A stretch of 12,762 bases of DNA from UBA1124 sp963933095. Its GTDB lineage: Bacteria; Pseudomonadota; Gammaproteobacteria; Pseudomonadales; Cellvibrionaceae. Shown in pieces: positions 6,861 to 12,762 of the stretch. Position 1 is the stretch's first letter. Each line of letters begins with the position of its first letter. The stretch spans positions 1 through 12,762 of the forward strand of contig CAWVSV010000068.1 of assembly GCA_963933095.1 (NCBI GenBank), in the 5' to 3' direction. Made by a program: the position numbers and the translations under genes. Under the pieces are notes generated by a model, which saw only the letters and a program-made list of their open reading frames with translations, was not told the origin of the DNA and made no database searches.

Positions 6861-7310
6861 ATGACAACCCAAGTGTCTGACATCATTATTTATCATGGGC
6901 AAAAGCAGCGGCTGCATAGCAATCCATTAGAAGAGTATTTTAAAAAAATGCGCCTCGCAGACCCCAGCTACGTTAAGCCATTCACAATGAAATGTACGTC
7001 GGCATGGCGCGGCTACCAAGCACTCTGGAAGATAAAAGATCAGCAGTTGTATTTGGTCGATGTGAAAACAGCTTTGTGGTACGACGACGAGGAAGAAGAG
7101 CACGGTGCTGCCTTGTTGCAGGTTTTTCCCGAGAGTCATGGCGAGGTGCTAGCCGATTGGTTCAGTGATGTTTTGCACATCCCTCAAGATGAGCCAGCGC
7201 AGCGAGCTTACGGCGGCCACGGTGGATTTTGGACCCACAACCTAACCATTGTTGTGCGGCAGGGTATGGTGGTAGGCGAAAGGCTAGAGGTACGGGCAAT
7301 CCCGTTGTGA
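6861..7310 (+). CDS. Uncharacterised WRGY/ADWF-motif protein, 149 residues
   Basis: Begins DIIIYHGQKQRLHSNPLEEYF and continues with SAWRGYQALWKIKDQQLYLVD, an acidic DDEEEE patch, FPESHGEVLADWFSDVLHIPQ, a glycine-rich YGGHGGFW, and a beta-rich end LTIVVRQGMVVGERLEVR. From memory this order (short beta strand, NPLExYF, WRGYxAxWxIxxxxLYL, ADWFxxxLxIPxG, then a terminal xVVGxR) marks a widespread but uncharacterised small cytoplasmic beta-rich family; no activity is known to me. AGGAG ends 12 bases before the ATG, a long spacing; a closer AAGG is too near to serve. It may share a transcript with the gene at 6528. Confidence 0.7.
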   Translation: MTTQVSDIIIYHGQKQRLHSNPLEEYFKKMRLADPSYVKPFTMKCTSAWRGYQALWKIKDQQLYLVDVKTALWYDDEEEEHGAALLQVFPESHGEVLADWFSDVLHIPQDEPAQRAYGGHGGFWTHNLTIVVRQGMVVGERLEVRAIPL

Positions 7311-7330
7311 AGTTGACATAAATAAAAGTA

Positions 7331-7369
7331 AATAAAACCAGCCATTTATAACCGATGTATTTATGGCTG
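7331..7369 (-). terminator. Terminator of the CLCA_X-like gene
   Basis: CAGCCAT (7339-7345) and ATGGCTG (7363-7369) form a seven-base-pair stem. Read on the minus strand it is followed by GGTTTTATTT, a U-rich tail, which fits termination of the gene that ends at 7407. On the plus strand the tail is poor, though it may still limit transcripts from 6861. Confidence 0.6.
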
Positions 7370-7406
7370 TTCCGTAATTATTTTCATGTGACGCCAATCC
7401 CTTACC

Positions 7407-8249
7407 TCATCCCTCTCGCTTTTGTGTCTCATTAGCACGAAGGGCTTGGCCTAGTCCGGTAAAGTAGCGACCAAACAAATCATTAATTCGCATTCTCTGC
7501 TCGCCGCGAGGATACAAACCCATTTTAGCCTCATCGGTTTCAATAGTGCCGCTAACCAGAAAGTTATTACTACAGCTGGTGGAGTCCTGCACAAAAGCCT
7601 CAAAAGCCCGCGCGCACAGTTCTTCGGGCTGGCTATAGTAAATACGGCCGGCAGCCTCATCGGCCTTAGCCGACTGACGAAACAATTCGCTGGGTTCGGT
7701 GCCCCCATCAGTGAGTAACACGGCCTGATAACAGGCCTGCAGCAAATCATTCAGCGGGTGCGGCATAGGCGTTTGATTCATCAGCCAGCGTTTAGAGCCG
7801 AACTGGCTTGATCTAGCGCTATGACCAGAACTCGCCGATTGAATGCCCGCAGAATCAAACAGTTTGTCGCTGATATAGTGATCGAACGCATGAAACCACT
7901 CATGGGCAATGCTGCCTGGGCCGGCATTTTTGGCCAGTGAAAAACTTCGGGTGGCGGGCGTGTAGTGGGCGGCGACACCTGGGCGCCCGCCAATGCCATA
8001 CTGTAATGCCAAGCTGCCGCGCAGAGAAATAAGCGCTTCGGTACCGCCCAGTACCGTCATCAAATCACACAACGCATCATAAAAAAGCACGGCATTGCGC
8101 TGTTTTTCGTCGTCGGTGACCCAGCGACCAATTTCAACCGAGCGAAAGTCAAAGCGTTTGCGGACCTCTAAAAACCCCACCGTAGCGCCGCCGCGATGGT
8201 CCGGACCGCGACGATAATGAGAGGGCTTATGGGTTGAAAAGTTAGGCAC
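7407..8249 (-). CDS. CLCA_X / LPD1-like protein with HExxH zinc-protease motif
   Basis: 280 residues. The N-terminal part reads YRRGPDHRGG, FDFRSVEIGRWV, FYDALCDLM and ISLRGSLALQYG, the pattern of the LPD1 domain and of proteins annotated CLCA_X in Shewanella, Vibrio and relatives. A metal-binding HEWFH (116-120) in GSIAHEWFHAFDHY is followed about 90 residues later by PEELCARAFEAFVQD, whose glutamates (E209, E210, E217) could give a third ligand, as in gluzincins. No signal peptide, so a cytoplasmic metalloprotease-like protein is likely; its substrate is unknown. The start is GTG at 8249 with a stop codon directly upstream in frame and only a poor ribosome binding site, but the conserved YRRGPDHR leaves little room for a later start. 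LPD1 domains are frequent in large proteins of mobile elements; here the domain stands alone in ordinary sequence. Confidence 0.82.
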   Translation of the reverse strand: MPNFSTHKPSHYRRGPDHRGGATVGFLEVRKRFDFRSVEIGRWVTDDEKQRNAVLFYDALCDLMTVLGGTEALISLRGSLALQYGIGGRPGVAAHYTPATRSFSLAKNAGPGSIAHEWFHAFDHYISDKLFDSAGIQSASSGHSARSSQFGSKRWLMNQTPMPHPLNDLLQACYQAVLLTDGGTEPSELFRQSAKADEAAGRIYYSQPEELCARAFEAFVQDSTSCSNNFLVSGTIETDEAKMGLYPRGEQRMRINDLFGRYFTGLGQALRANETQKREG

Positions 8250-8603
8250 TTAAACACCGCGTTATATGGCTGTAAATAGGAGTTAATAATTGGCATGTAC
8301 CAGTAAGGCCTGATTGTACGATTTATCTAAAGCGATAACCATTTCAGATATTCCTGCACTAGCATTATTCAATAGGGCTCAACTGTTGTATGAGCAAAGA
8401 TTAAGGCTAAAATTGAGCCAGTATCAACGTTAAATTACAAGCTTCGACGCGGTAGAGGCCCAGAGCCGAAGATGACAATAGCCAGGCATACACTCCGATA
8501 GCTGACTCGTTTGACTAATGGCTGCGCTTTAATTTTCCGCTTTTTCTCCTGATCATCGGCTTAAACCGTTATCATGGCGCCCACATTGTGAAGAGTATTT
8601 TCT
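8250..8603. other. Divergent spacer, no gene seen
   Basis: Contains the control regions of the minus-strand gene at 8249 and the methyltransferase at 8604. TTGACT near 8510 is a possible -35 box but has no good partner. A segment at 8402-8439 resembles 4861-4898. No small gene is supported. Confidence 0.4.
8402..8439. repeat. Second copy of a dispersed ~38-bp segment
   Basis: TAAGGCTAAAAT at 8402 is identical to 4861-4872 and is followed in both by a similar order: GA, GCC, GTA, TCAA, then TAAATTACA or GAAATACA. By eye about 70% of positions agree with small gaps. Both copies lie 145-200 bases before a plus-strand start codon, so they may be a shared upstream element, a small mobile repeat, or chance. 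Confidence 0.3.
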
Positions 8604-9617
8604 ATGTCAATCCATGCGTTATTAACACAGGCTTTGTTAACAAGAAAAGCTTTTTTGCAGCAGTGTCAGCAAGAGCAAACCGATTGTTATCGTATCTTTC
8701 ACGGTGTTGTCGATGGCGATGATATGAGCGGTTTAAATATCGATCGCTATGGCGAAACCTGGCTTATTCAGACTTTTCAGCAACCATTATCAGACCCAGA
8801 TTTGGCCATTGTCACTGATTTTTTATTAGCAATAGATCAATATCCCGTGATCTATAACGATCGCTCCGGCAGTAATTCCCGAGTCATGAACACGTTAACA
8901 GATGACGCCGAGCAGCAGGCTCAGGCAAGCCTGATCGTTCATGAGTTAGGCATTCAATACACGTCTAAATTGCGCCATGACGGGCAAGACCCTTTACTGT
9001 TTTTAGACATGCGCGCTGGCCGCCGATACGTAAAAGAAAAAAGCGCCGAGAAAACGGTATTAAATTTATTTTCATACACTTGCGGTATTGGCATTGCTGC
9101 CGCTGTAGGGGGTGCATCACACGTGATGAATATCGACTTTTCTTCTTTTGCCTTAGCGGCCGGGCATGCCAATGCTGAATTAAATGGTGTTGAAAATAAC
9201 AGTGAGTTTGTCCAAAGTGATGCCTTTCCGGCCTTGAGCCAACTGGCGGGTTTAAAAGTGCCCGGTCGCCGCGGCAGAACATTACCCTTCTATCCTAAGC
9301 TAAAGGCACAGCAGTTTGACTTAGTTTTTTTAGACCCGCCGCGCTTCGCTAAAAGCGCTTTTGGTAATGTTAATCTAGAGAACGATTATCAAAGTCTATT
9401 TAAACCAGCGATGCTGGCTACTAAAGACCAGGGCACTATCGTCGCGTGTAACAATGTCGCCAAAGTCGAGCGCGAGGTATGGTTTAAAAGTTTAGTTCGC
9501 TGCGTTGAAAAACAGGGCAGAGCCGTGCTCGAATCGCACTGGATAGACATTGACACTGACTTCCCATCTTTTGATGGCAACCACCCCTTAAAAATGGTCG
9601 CCCTAAAAATTAAATAA
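8604..9617 (+). CDS. Class I SAM-dependent methyltransferase, RlmI-like (COG1092)
   Basis: 337 residues. SAM-binding motif I is NLFSYTCGIG (154-163), the acidic residue after strand 2 is in MNIDFS (175-180), and the catalytic-site motif is FDLVFLDPPRF (238-248). Upstream the MSGLNIDRYG segment (41-50) and the FLDMRAGR segment (133-140) are hallmarks of the RlmI/RlmK group, which methylates cytosine or guanine in 23S rRNA. The N-terminal PUA domain of RlmI (396 residues in E. coli) is absent, so the exact target is unknown; rRNA is the best guess. A linker around 218-232 (KVPGRRGRTLPFYPK) is longer than usual. GAAGAG about nine bases before the ATG is a modest ribosome binding site. A single-gene unit, divergent from the CLCA_X-like gene. 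Confidence 0.85.
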   Translation: MSIHALLTQALLTRKAFLQQCQQEQTDCYRIFHGVVDGDDMSGLNIDRYGETWLIQTFQQPLSDPDLAIVTDFLLAIDQYPVIYNDRSGSNSRVMNTLTDDAEQQAQASLIVHELGIQYTSKLRHDGQDPLLFLDMRAGRRYVKEKSAEKTVLNLFSYTCGIGIAAAVGGASHVMNIDFSSFALAAGHANAELNGVENNSEFVQSDAFPALSQLAGLKVPGRRGRTLPFYPKLKAQQFDLVFLDPPRFAKSAFGNVNLENDYQSLFKPAMLATKDQGTIVACNNVAKVEREVWFKSLVRCVEKQGRAVLESHWIDIDTDFPSFDGNHPLKMVALKIK

Positions 9618-10335
9618 GCATCATGGCGTGAGGTAATTATTAAGGCTTATACCCGTGGTGATAGCATAAAGAAATGGGTGAATACGTTGTACCGCATGTT
9701 CGCCTGTAAGCTACACCGTTAACCGGTTAAAAAGCCGGCCCTGATATAAGTGAATCTATAGCGTAAACATCGAGTGTTTAAAGCAGGCTAATCCTAGATT
9801 AGAGCATAAAGAATATGGGGCTCATACTAATGTAACAGGCCCTCTTTTCTGAGCTATTTTTCGCACGTATAAAAATGTCAAAACTGACTACAGCGCCATC
9901 GTTTCGCATCATAACTGCTGCAATTTATTCTGATTATTTACCTTCACTGCCACAGTTAAAGGCATTGAAGATATAGCACCGTTAGCGCGTGTCCGCCAAC
10001 AATACGAGTTGATCTTTTAGTTTTGGCTTTGGTTTTGATTTTAATTGTGCCGCTAAGCCCACTATGGCTAGTTATAAAATCATAATAGATCGCAGATTAT
10101 CACCGATCAGGATCAATTTCTGCTTAGCTCACAGTGACTTTTTCATTGAATAATGGCAATCTTATAACGAGTGCAATCTCCCCAAAGTGGATTACGCTTT
10201 TGCCATCACAAAGGGCTAATACACTCTACGATCTGGCCACATATCGATGTAAAGTGGGTCTCAATACCCTGTGTATATGACCGCGTAGTGCACCGAATGT
10301 AAAGATAACAACAATATAGATACGGAAAATGATCA
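9618..10335. other. 718-bp region without a convincing gene
   Basis: A 12-base palindrome TTAACCGGTTAA lies at 9719-9730 and CTAATC-cta-GATTAG forms a hairpin at 9788-9802. At about 9973-10083 a plus-strand frame encodes VDLLVLALVLILIVPLSPLW, which looks like a C-terminal membrane helix, but it has no start codon or ribosome binding site. Two other open stretches of 33-50 codons (9618-9720 and about 10134-10280) also lack starts. The region may be a decayed gene and a long upstream control region of the gene at 10336. Confidence 0.4.
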
Positions 10336-11724
10336 ATGAATAACGCTCAAGCCTTAAAGATTCTTGGCCTCGATACCCGTGCTACCGATACTACTATCGA
10401 TATCACCTTCGCCGCCAAACAATCTCAATTGCAGCAACAGCGCGAGGCGGCAACTACTGATGCCTTACAGGCCAAAATCGATATCGCGCTGGCACAGCTG
10501 GATGCAGCCAAAATGGCGTTATTTCCAACTAAAACCAAGCTCGAAAGAGTGCCTGCGGGCAACGAACAAGTCGAGCTTTTAGTGTCAGGTCAATTATTGG
10601 CCGAGCGCTACAAGGTGCTAGAGCACATTGGCTCTGGCGATATAAGTGTTATTTATCGGGCCTTTGATCAGCACAGGCAAAAAGATGTCGCTCTTAAAAA
10701 GCGCGCAAGGAAGCCTTTTGTGTCGGTTAAGGGCTTAAGTCTTACCATCAGCTCTTTAGCCGCTGTATTACTGGTGGGTGGCGCAGCTAGCTCTGTCGCC
10801 GAGTCTGACATTAAGACTTCGAGTAAGCCCGCCTTTAAACAAGAAATTGACCGCCAGCCAGTCAACAACGGCAACACGATCACAGTTACTGGCGCGGTAG
10901 CTACTTTAGCGGCTGAAGATTCAGCTAAGGCATTGTCCCGAGCAGAGCCGCAGCCTATAGCCGCTGAATCTAAGGTATTCCAAGCTGAAACCTATCGCGT
11001 CAAAGACGTCGAATTTAAGCTGGTAAACATCTCAGCAGGTAGCTTTCAGATGGGTTCAGCGGAAAAGAGCAGTGAAAAACCGGTACACCAAGTAAATCTT
11101 AAAGCGTTTAGAATGATGGAACACGAAGTCACCTGGGCTATGTATCAGCCCTGTATTGATGCAGGTGTCTGCCCAGTCAAAAAGCATGGCGGTGATGGCG
11201 GTTGGGGTAAAGGCAAGCGTCCAGTGATAAACGCCAACTGGACTGATATTAGCCAAAAATATATTCCCTGGCTCAATAAGCACACCGGTAACAGCTTTCG
11301 CTTGCCCACTGAGGCCGAGTGGGAATACGCAGCAAGGGCAGGCTCCAGTTCAAAATATTCTTGGGGCAACAGTATCAATTGTACACAGGCACAGTTTAAC
11401 GGCGGTAAGAATTCCAACTGCTATTACATAGTTAATGACAGGTTTGTAGGAACCGTGCCGGTGAAAAGCTTTCCTGCCAATGGTTTTGGCCTTTACGATA
11501 TGCACGGTAATGTTGCGGAGTGGACCCAAGATTGTTGGACCAGCAGTTACAGTGATGCGCCAAGCAATGGCAGCGCAGCGACGGCTAATAATTGTAGCAG
11601 GCGCGTGTTGCGGGGTGGCTCCTTGTTTAATCACCCAAGCGACCTACGCTCCGCATTTCGCACTTTTAGCCCCGTAGCTTATAACAGCGACAGTTACGGC
11701 TTTCGTCTTGCCCAGAGCTTGTAA
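10336..11724 (+). CDS. J-like / truncated kinase / FGE-sulfatase-fold membrane protein
   Basis: 462 residues in four parts. 1-65 resembles a degenerate J-domain (ALKILGLDTRATDTTID, then a long helix) without HPD. 91-121 is the start of a Hanks-type Ser/Thr kinase: RYKVLEHIGSGDISVIYRAF with a glycine loop (G99, G101, V105) and VALK with K121. The rest of the kinase, including HRD and DFG, is missing; the chain passes straight to a membrane segment (131-155, SLTISSLAAVLLVGGAA). 156-225 is a low-complexity linker. 226-462 is a formylglycine-generating-enzyme (SUMF1/PvdO) fold: ISAGSFQMGS, FRLPTEAEWEYAARAG, GLYDMHGNVAEWTQD and RRVLRGGS to GFRLA. The two copper cysteines of true FGE, just after RGGS, are replaced (SLFNHPSDLR), so it is unlikely to be a standard FGE and may be a binding domain, probably in the periplasm. 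GGA nine bases before the ATG is a weak ribosome binding site. The kinase loss is in frame, so a product can still be made. Confidence 0.8.
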   Translation: MNNAQALKILGLDTRATDTTIDITFAAKQSQLQQQREAATTDALQAKIDIALAQLDAAKMALFPTKTKLERVPAGNEQVELLVSGQLLAERYKVLEHIGSGDISVIYRAFDQHRQKDVALKKRARKPFVSVKGLSLTISSLAAVLLVGGAASSVAESDIKTSSKPAFKQEIDRQPVNNGNTITVTGAVATLAAEDSAKALSRAEPQPIAAESKVFQAETYRVKDVEFKLVNISAGSFQMGSAEKSSEKPVHQVNLKAFRMMEHEVTWAMYQPCIDAGVCPVKKHGGDGGWGKGKRPVINANWTDISQKYIPWLNKHTGNSFRLPTEAEWEYAARAGSSSKYSWGNSINCTQAQFNGGKNSNCYYIVNDRFVGTVPVKSFPANGFGLYDMHGNVAEWTQDCWTSSYSDAPSNGSAATANNCSRRVLRGGSLFNHPSDLRSAFRTFSPVAYNSDSYGFRLAQSL

Positions 11725-11740
11725 AACGTTTGCTGATACA

Positions 11741-11790
11741 GGGATAGATCGGCCTGAAAAACCCTATCCCAATACAGCTAGGGTTATCTT
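11741..11790 (+). terminator. Terminator with two competing stems
   Basis: AACCCTA (11760-11766) pairs with TAGGGTT (11779-11785) around 12 bases, followed by ATCTTTT, a plausible terminator 35 bases after the stop at 11724. The same CCCTA can instead pair upstream: GGGATAG (11741-11747) with CTATCCC (11764-11770). The two stems exclude each other, an arrangement seen in attenuators, though coincidence is possible. Confidence 0.5.
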
Positions 11791-11986
11791 TTACCCCTTG
11801 TGTGTTTAACGTGTTTACACCTCGGCAATTGCTGTTGCATTACTCTAATATATGACATTCATATAATGATGCGTTGCCCAGCTAAGCCTCATCTAGGGGC
11901 AATGTAAAAACGGTATGCCAGCCCTGCCAAGCCATATCCCTTTGTCACACCAGCCACTACAAGAAAAATCCTAACGGCTAACTCCA

Positions 11987-12001
11987 GTGATGTATCATCA
12001 C
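11987..12001. promoter_or_regulatory. Operator-like palindrome before the SSB-like gene
   Basis: GTGATG and CATCAC are perfect inverted repeats around TAT, 35 bases before the ATG at 12037. Size, symmetry and place suit the site of a dimeric regulator at the promoter, but I do not recognise which regulator. The rest of the gap between 11791 and 12036 shows nothing further. Confidence 0.45.
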
Positions 12002-12036
12002 ACTGTTAACAAAGTACTTAGAGAGAATACAAACAT

Positions 12037-12501
12037 ATGTCACAGAGTTTTGAGACCCAAGGTACTATCCATTCAATTGGCGAGACCACAGAATACGGCC
12101 AGAACGGCTTCACCAAGCGCGAGTTTGTTATTCTTATGAACGGTGACGGCGAGAACCCCCGCTACCCCAATCATGTGGCACTGGAACTCACTAAAGATAA
12201 GTGTGCGCTGCTGGACAACCATAACATCGGCGATGAGATCAGTGTGACCTTTAACCTATCGGGCCGCTTATGGGCGGGTAATGGTCAAGGCGAAAAATGC
12301 TTTACTAGCCTACAGTGCTGGCGCATTGAATCGGCGGGCGCCAATGTAGCTCAAAACACCTACAACCAAGCCCCAGCTCAGAACACTTTTAGCCAGACAC
12401 CTGAGCAGAACGCTTACAGCCAAACGCCGGCTCAGAACGTAGCTAACACGACTTTTAGTAACGGCAATCACGACGACGATTTTGGTGATATTCCGTTCTA
12501 A
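12037..12501 (+). CDS. DUF3127-like OB-fold protein with SSB-type C-terminal tip
   Basis: 154 residues. 1-98 fits the DUF3127 pattern of a small OB-fold domain: TQGTIHSIGETTEYGQNGFT, KREFVILMNG, NHVALELTKDK, IGDEISVTFNLSGR, FTSLQCWRIE. 105-140 is a Gln/Asn/Pro linker of nine-residue repeats (AQNTYNQAP, AQNTFSQTP, EQNAYSQTP). The end is HDDDFGDIPF, very close to the DDDIPF tip by which bacterial SSB binds PriA, RecO, RecQ, exonuclease I and other partners. OB domain, flexible Gln-rich linker and acidic tip repeat the layout of SSB without the SSB domain sequence. It is therefore likely to bind nucleic acid or to compete for SSB partners; which one is unknown. GAGAGAA (12021-12027) lies nine bases before the ATG. 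It is a single-gene unit, with an operator-like palindrome upstream and a strong terminator after it. Confidence 0.8.
   Translation: MSQSFETQGTIHSIGETTEYGQNGFTKREFVILMNGDGENPRYPNHVALELTKDKCALLDNHNIGDEISVTFNLSGRLWAGNGQGEKCFTSLQCWRIESAGANVAQNTYNQAPAQNTFSQTPEQNAYSQTPAQNVANTTFSNGNHDDDFGDIPF
12349..12456 (+). repeat. 27-bp coding repeats in the linker of the SSB-like gene
   Basis: Four units of 27 bases encode nine-residue repeats starting AQN or EQN (residues 105-113, 114-122, 123-131, 132-140). The first three share the Q-N-x-aromatic-x-Q-x-P pattern; the fourth is diverged. Such in-frame repeats can change in number between strains and so set the linker length. Confidence 0.7.
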
Positions 12502-12542
12502 TTGGCGCTTCCGTTAGCTCCAGAAGTAGCCTCTCAAAAAAA

Positions 12543-12575
12543 GGCCTAAAAAAGCTCGTAGCTTATTTTTTAGCC
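12543..12575 (+). terminator. Terminator of the SSB-like gene
   Basis: AAGCT (12552-12556) pairs with AGCTT (12560-12564) around CGT; the stem extends through an A-run on the left and a T-run (12566-12571) on the right, with one bulged A, and closes with GGCC and TAGCC. A-rich before, T-rich after, 42 bases past the stop codon: a good intrinsic terminator that could act in both directions. Confidence 0.75.
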
Positions 12576-12610
12576 ACCATAGGCGCCCCAGTCCGATCTT
12601 CCTTTTTGTC

Positions 12611-12647
12611 CTAATGATCTAGTCCACAAGATTGACTGGATCATTAG
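12611..12647. repeat. 14-bp inverted repeat with one wobble
   Basis: CTAATGATCTAGTC (12611-12624) pairs with GACTGGATCATTAG (12634-12647) around a nine-base loop, all pairs matched but for one T-G. The T-run after it is short (TCTTT), so it is either a second terminator or a symmetric protein or recombination site. It is the longest near-perfect stem I found in the window. Confidence 0.6.
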
Positions 12648-12707
12648 TCTTTACCAAGTAATATCGATTACTGCTAGGCTGGCAGTGCTGCACTTTCAAT
12701 AATCGCT

Positions 12708-12755
12708 GACCTCTAGACCTCTAGACCTCTAGACCTCTAGACCTCTAGACCTCTA
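12708..12755. repeat. Six exact copies of an 8-bp tandem repeat
   Basis: GACCTCTA is repeated six times without change and ends before GCTCAGT. The unit is not a multiple of three and no gene covers it. Exact tandem copies of this length arise by strand slippage and often vary between strains. Confidence 0.9.
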
Positions 12756-12762
12756 GCTCAGT

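Noticed and set aside
7451..7999. Overlapping minus-strand frames inside the HExxH gene
   Set aside because: They are shadow frames of a gene with clear family motifs and have no start signals of their own.
9618..9720. In-frame continuation of 33 codons after the methyltransferase stop
   Set aside because: The family ends at the HPLKMVALKIK segment, and nothing suggests read-through of the TAA.
10134..10280. Open frame of about 48 codons beginning at a GTG
   Set aside because: No ribosome binding site and no recognisable protein pattern.

Overview
The window looks like a chromosomal stretch from a marine gammaproteobacterium, perhaps Cellvibrionales or Alteromonadales. The reasons are moderate GC, a zinc-starvation operon of dksA, zigA and DUF1826, a CLCA_X-type protein, a SlyB-like lipoprotein, and the tail of a type I secreted protein. 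The taxonomic call is inference. I saw no tRNA, rRNA, CRISPR array, transposase or phage structural gene.

Layout. Bases 1-110 are a 46-bp tandem repeat that probably continues left of the window. On the minus strand at 128-642 lies a frameshifted gene for a small type I secretion target protein, with further decayed coding sequence behind it. At 888-900 a near-consensus Zur operator overlaps the likely promoter of the best-understood unit, a plus-strand operon at 937-3346: a DksA paralogue that has lost three of its four zinc-finger cysteines, the ZigA-type COG0523 GTPase, and a DUF1826 protein. These genes fit together as a response to zinc shortage: a transcription factor that works without zinc, a metallochaperone GTPase, and a conserved partner that may be a 2-oxoglutarate/Fe(II) oxygenase-like protein.

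From 3698 to 7310 come a SlyB-like glycine-zipper lipoprotein, a 66-residue minus-strand coiled protein, and four genes I cannot assign to a function (5006, 5607, 6528, 6861). The divergent region between 5607-6356 and 6528-6803 has two hairpins and a good sigma70-like promoter. Minus-strand 7407-8249 encodes an HExxH protein of the CLCA_X/LPD1 type with its own terminator. 8604-9617 is a COG1092 (RlmI-like) methyltransferase without the PUA domain. A 718-bp stretch without a convincing gene follows.

The right end is the most unusual part. 10336-11724 joins a J-domain-like start, only the first strands of a Hanks-type kinase, a membrane segment and a formylglycine-generating-enzyme fold that lacks the FGE copper cysteines. 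Its kinase appears to have been mostly deleted in frame. 12037-12501 encodes a DUF3127-like OB-fold protein with a repeated Gln/Asn linker and an SSB-type acidic tail ending DIPF, which makes it a candidate alternative single-strand-DNA-binding or SSB-partner protein. Strong hairpins and six copies of an 8-bp repeat close the window.
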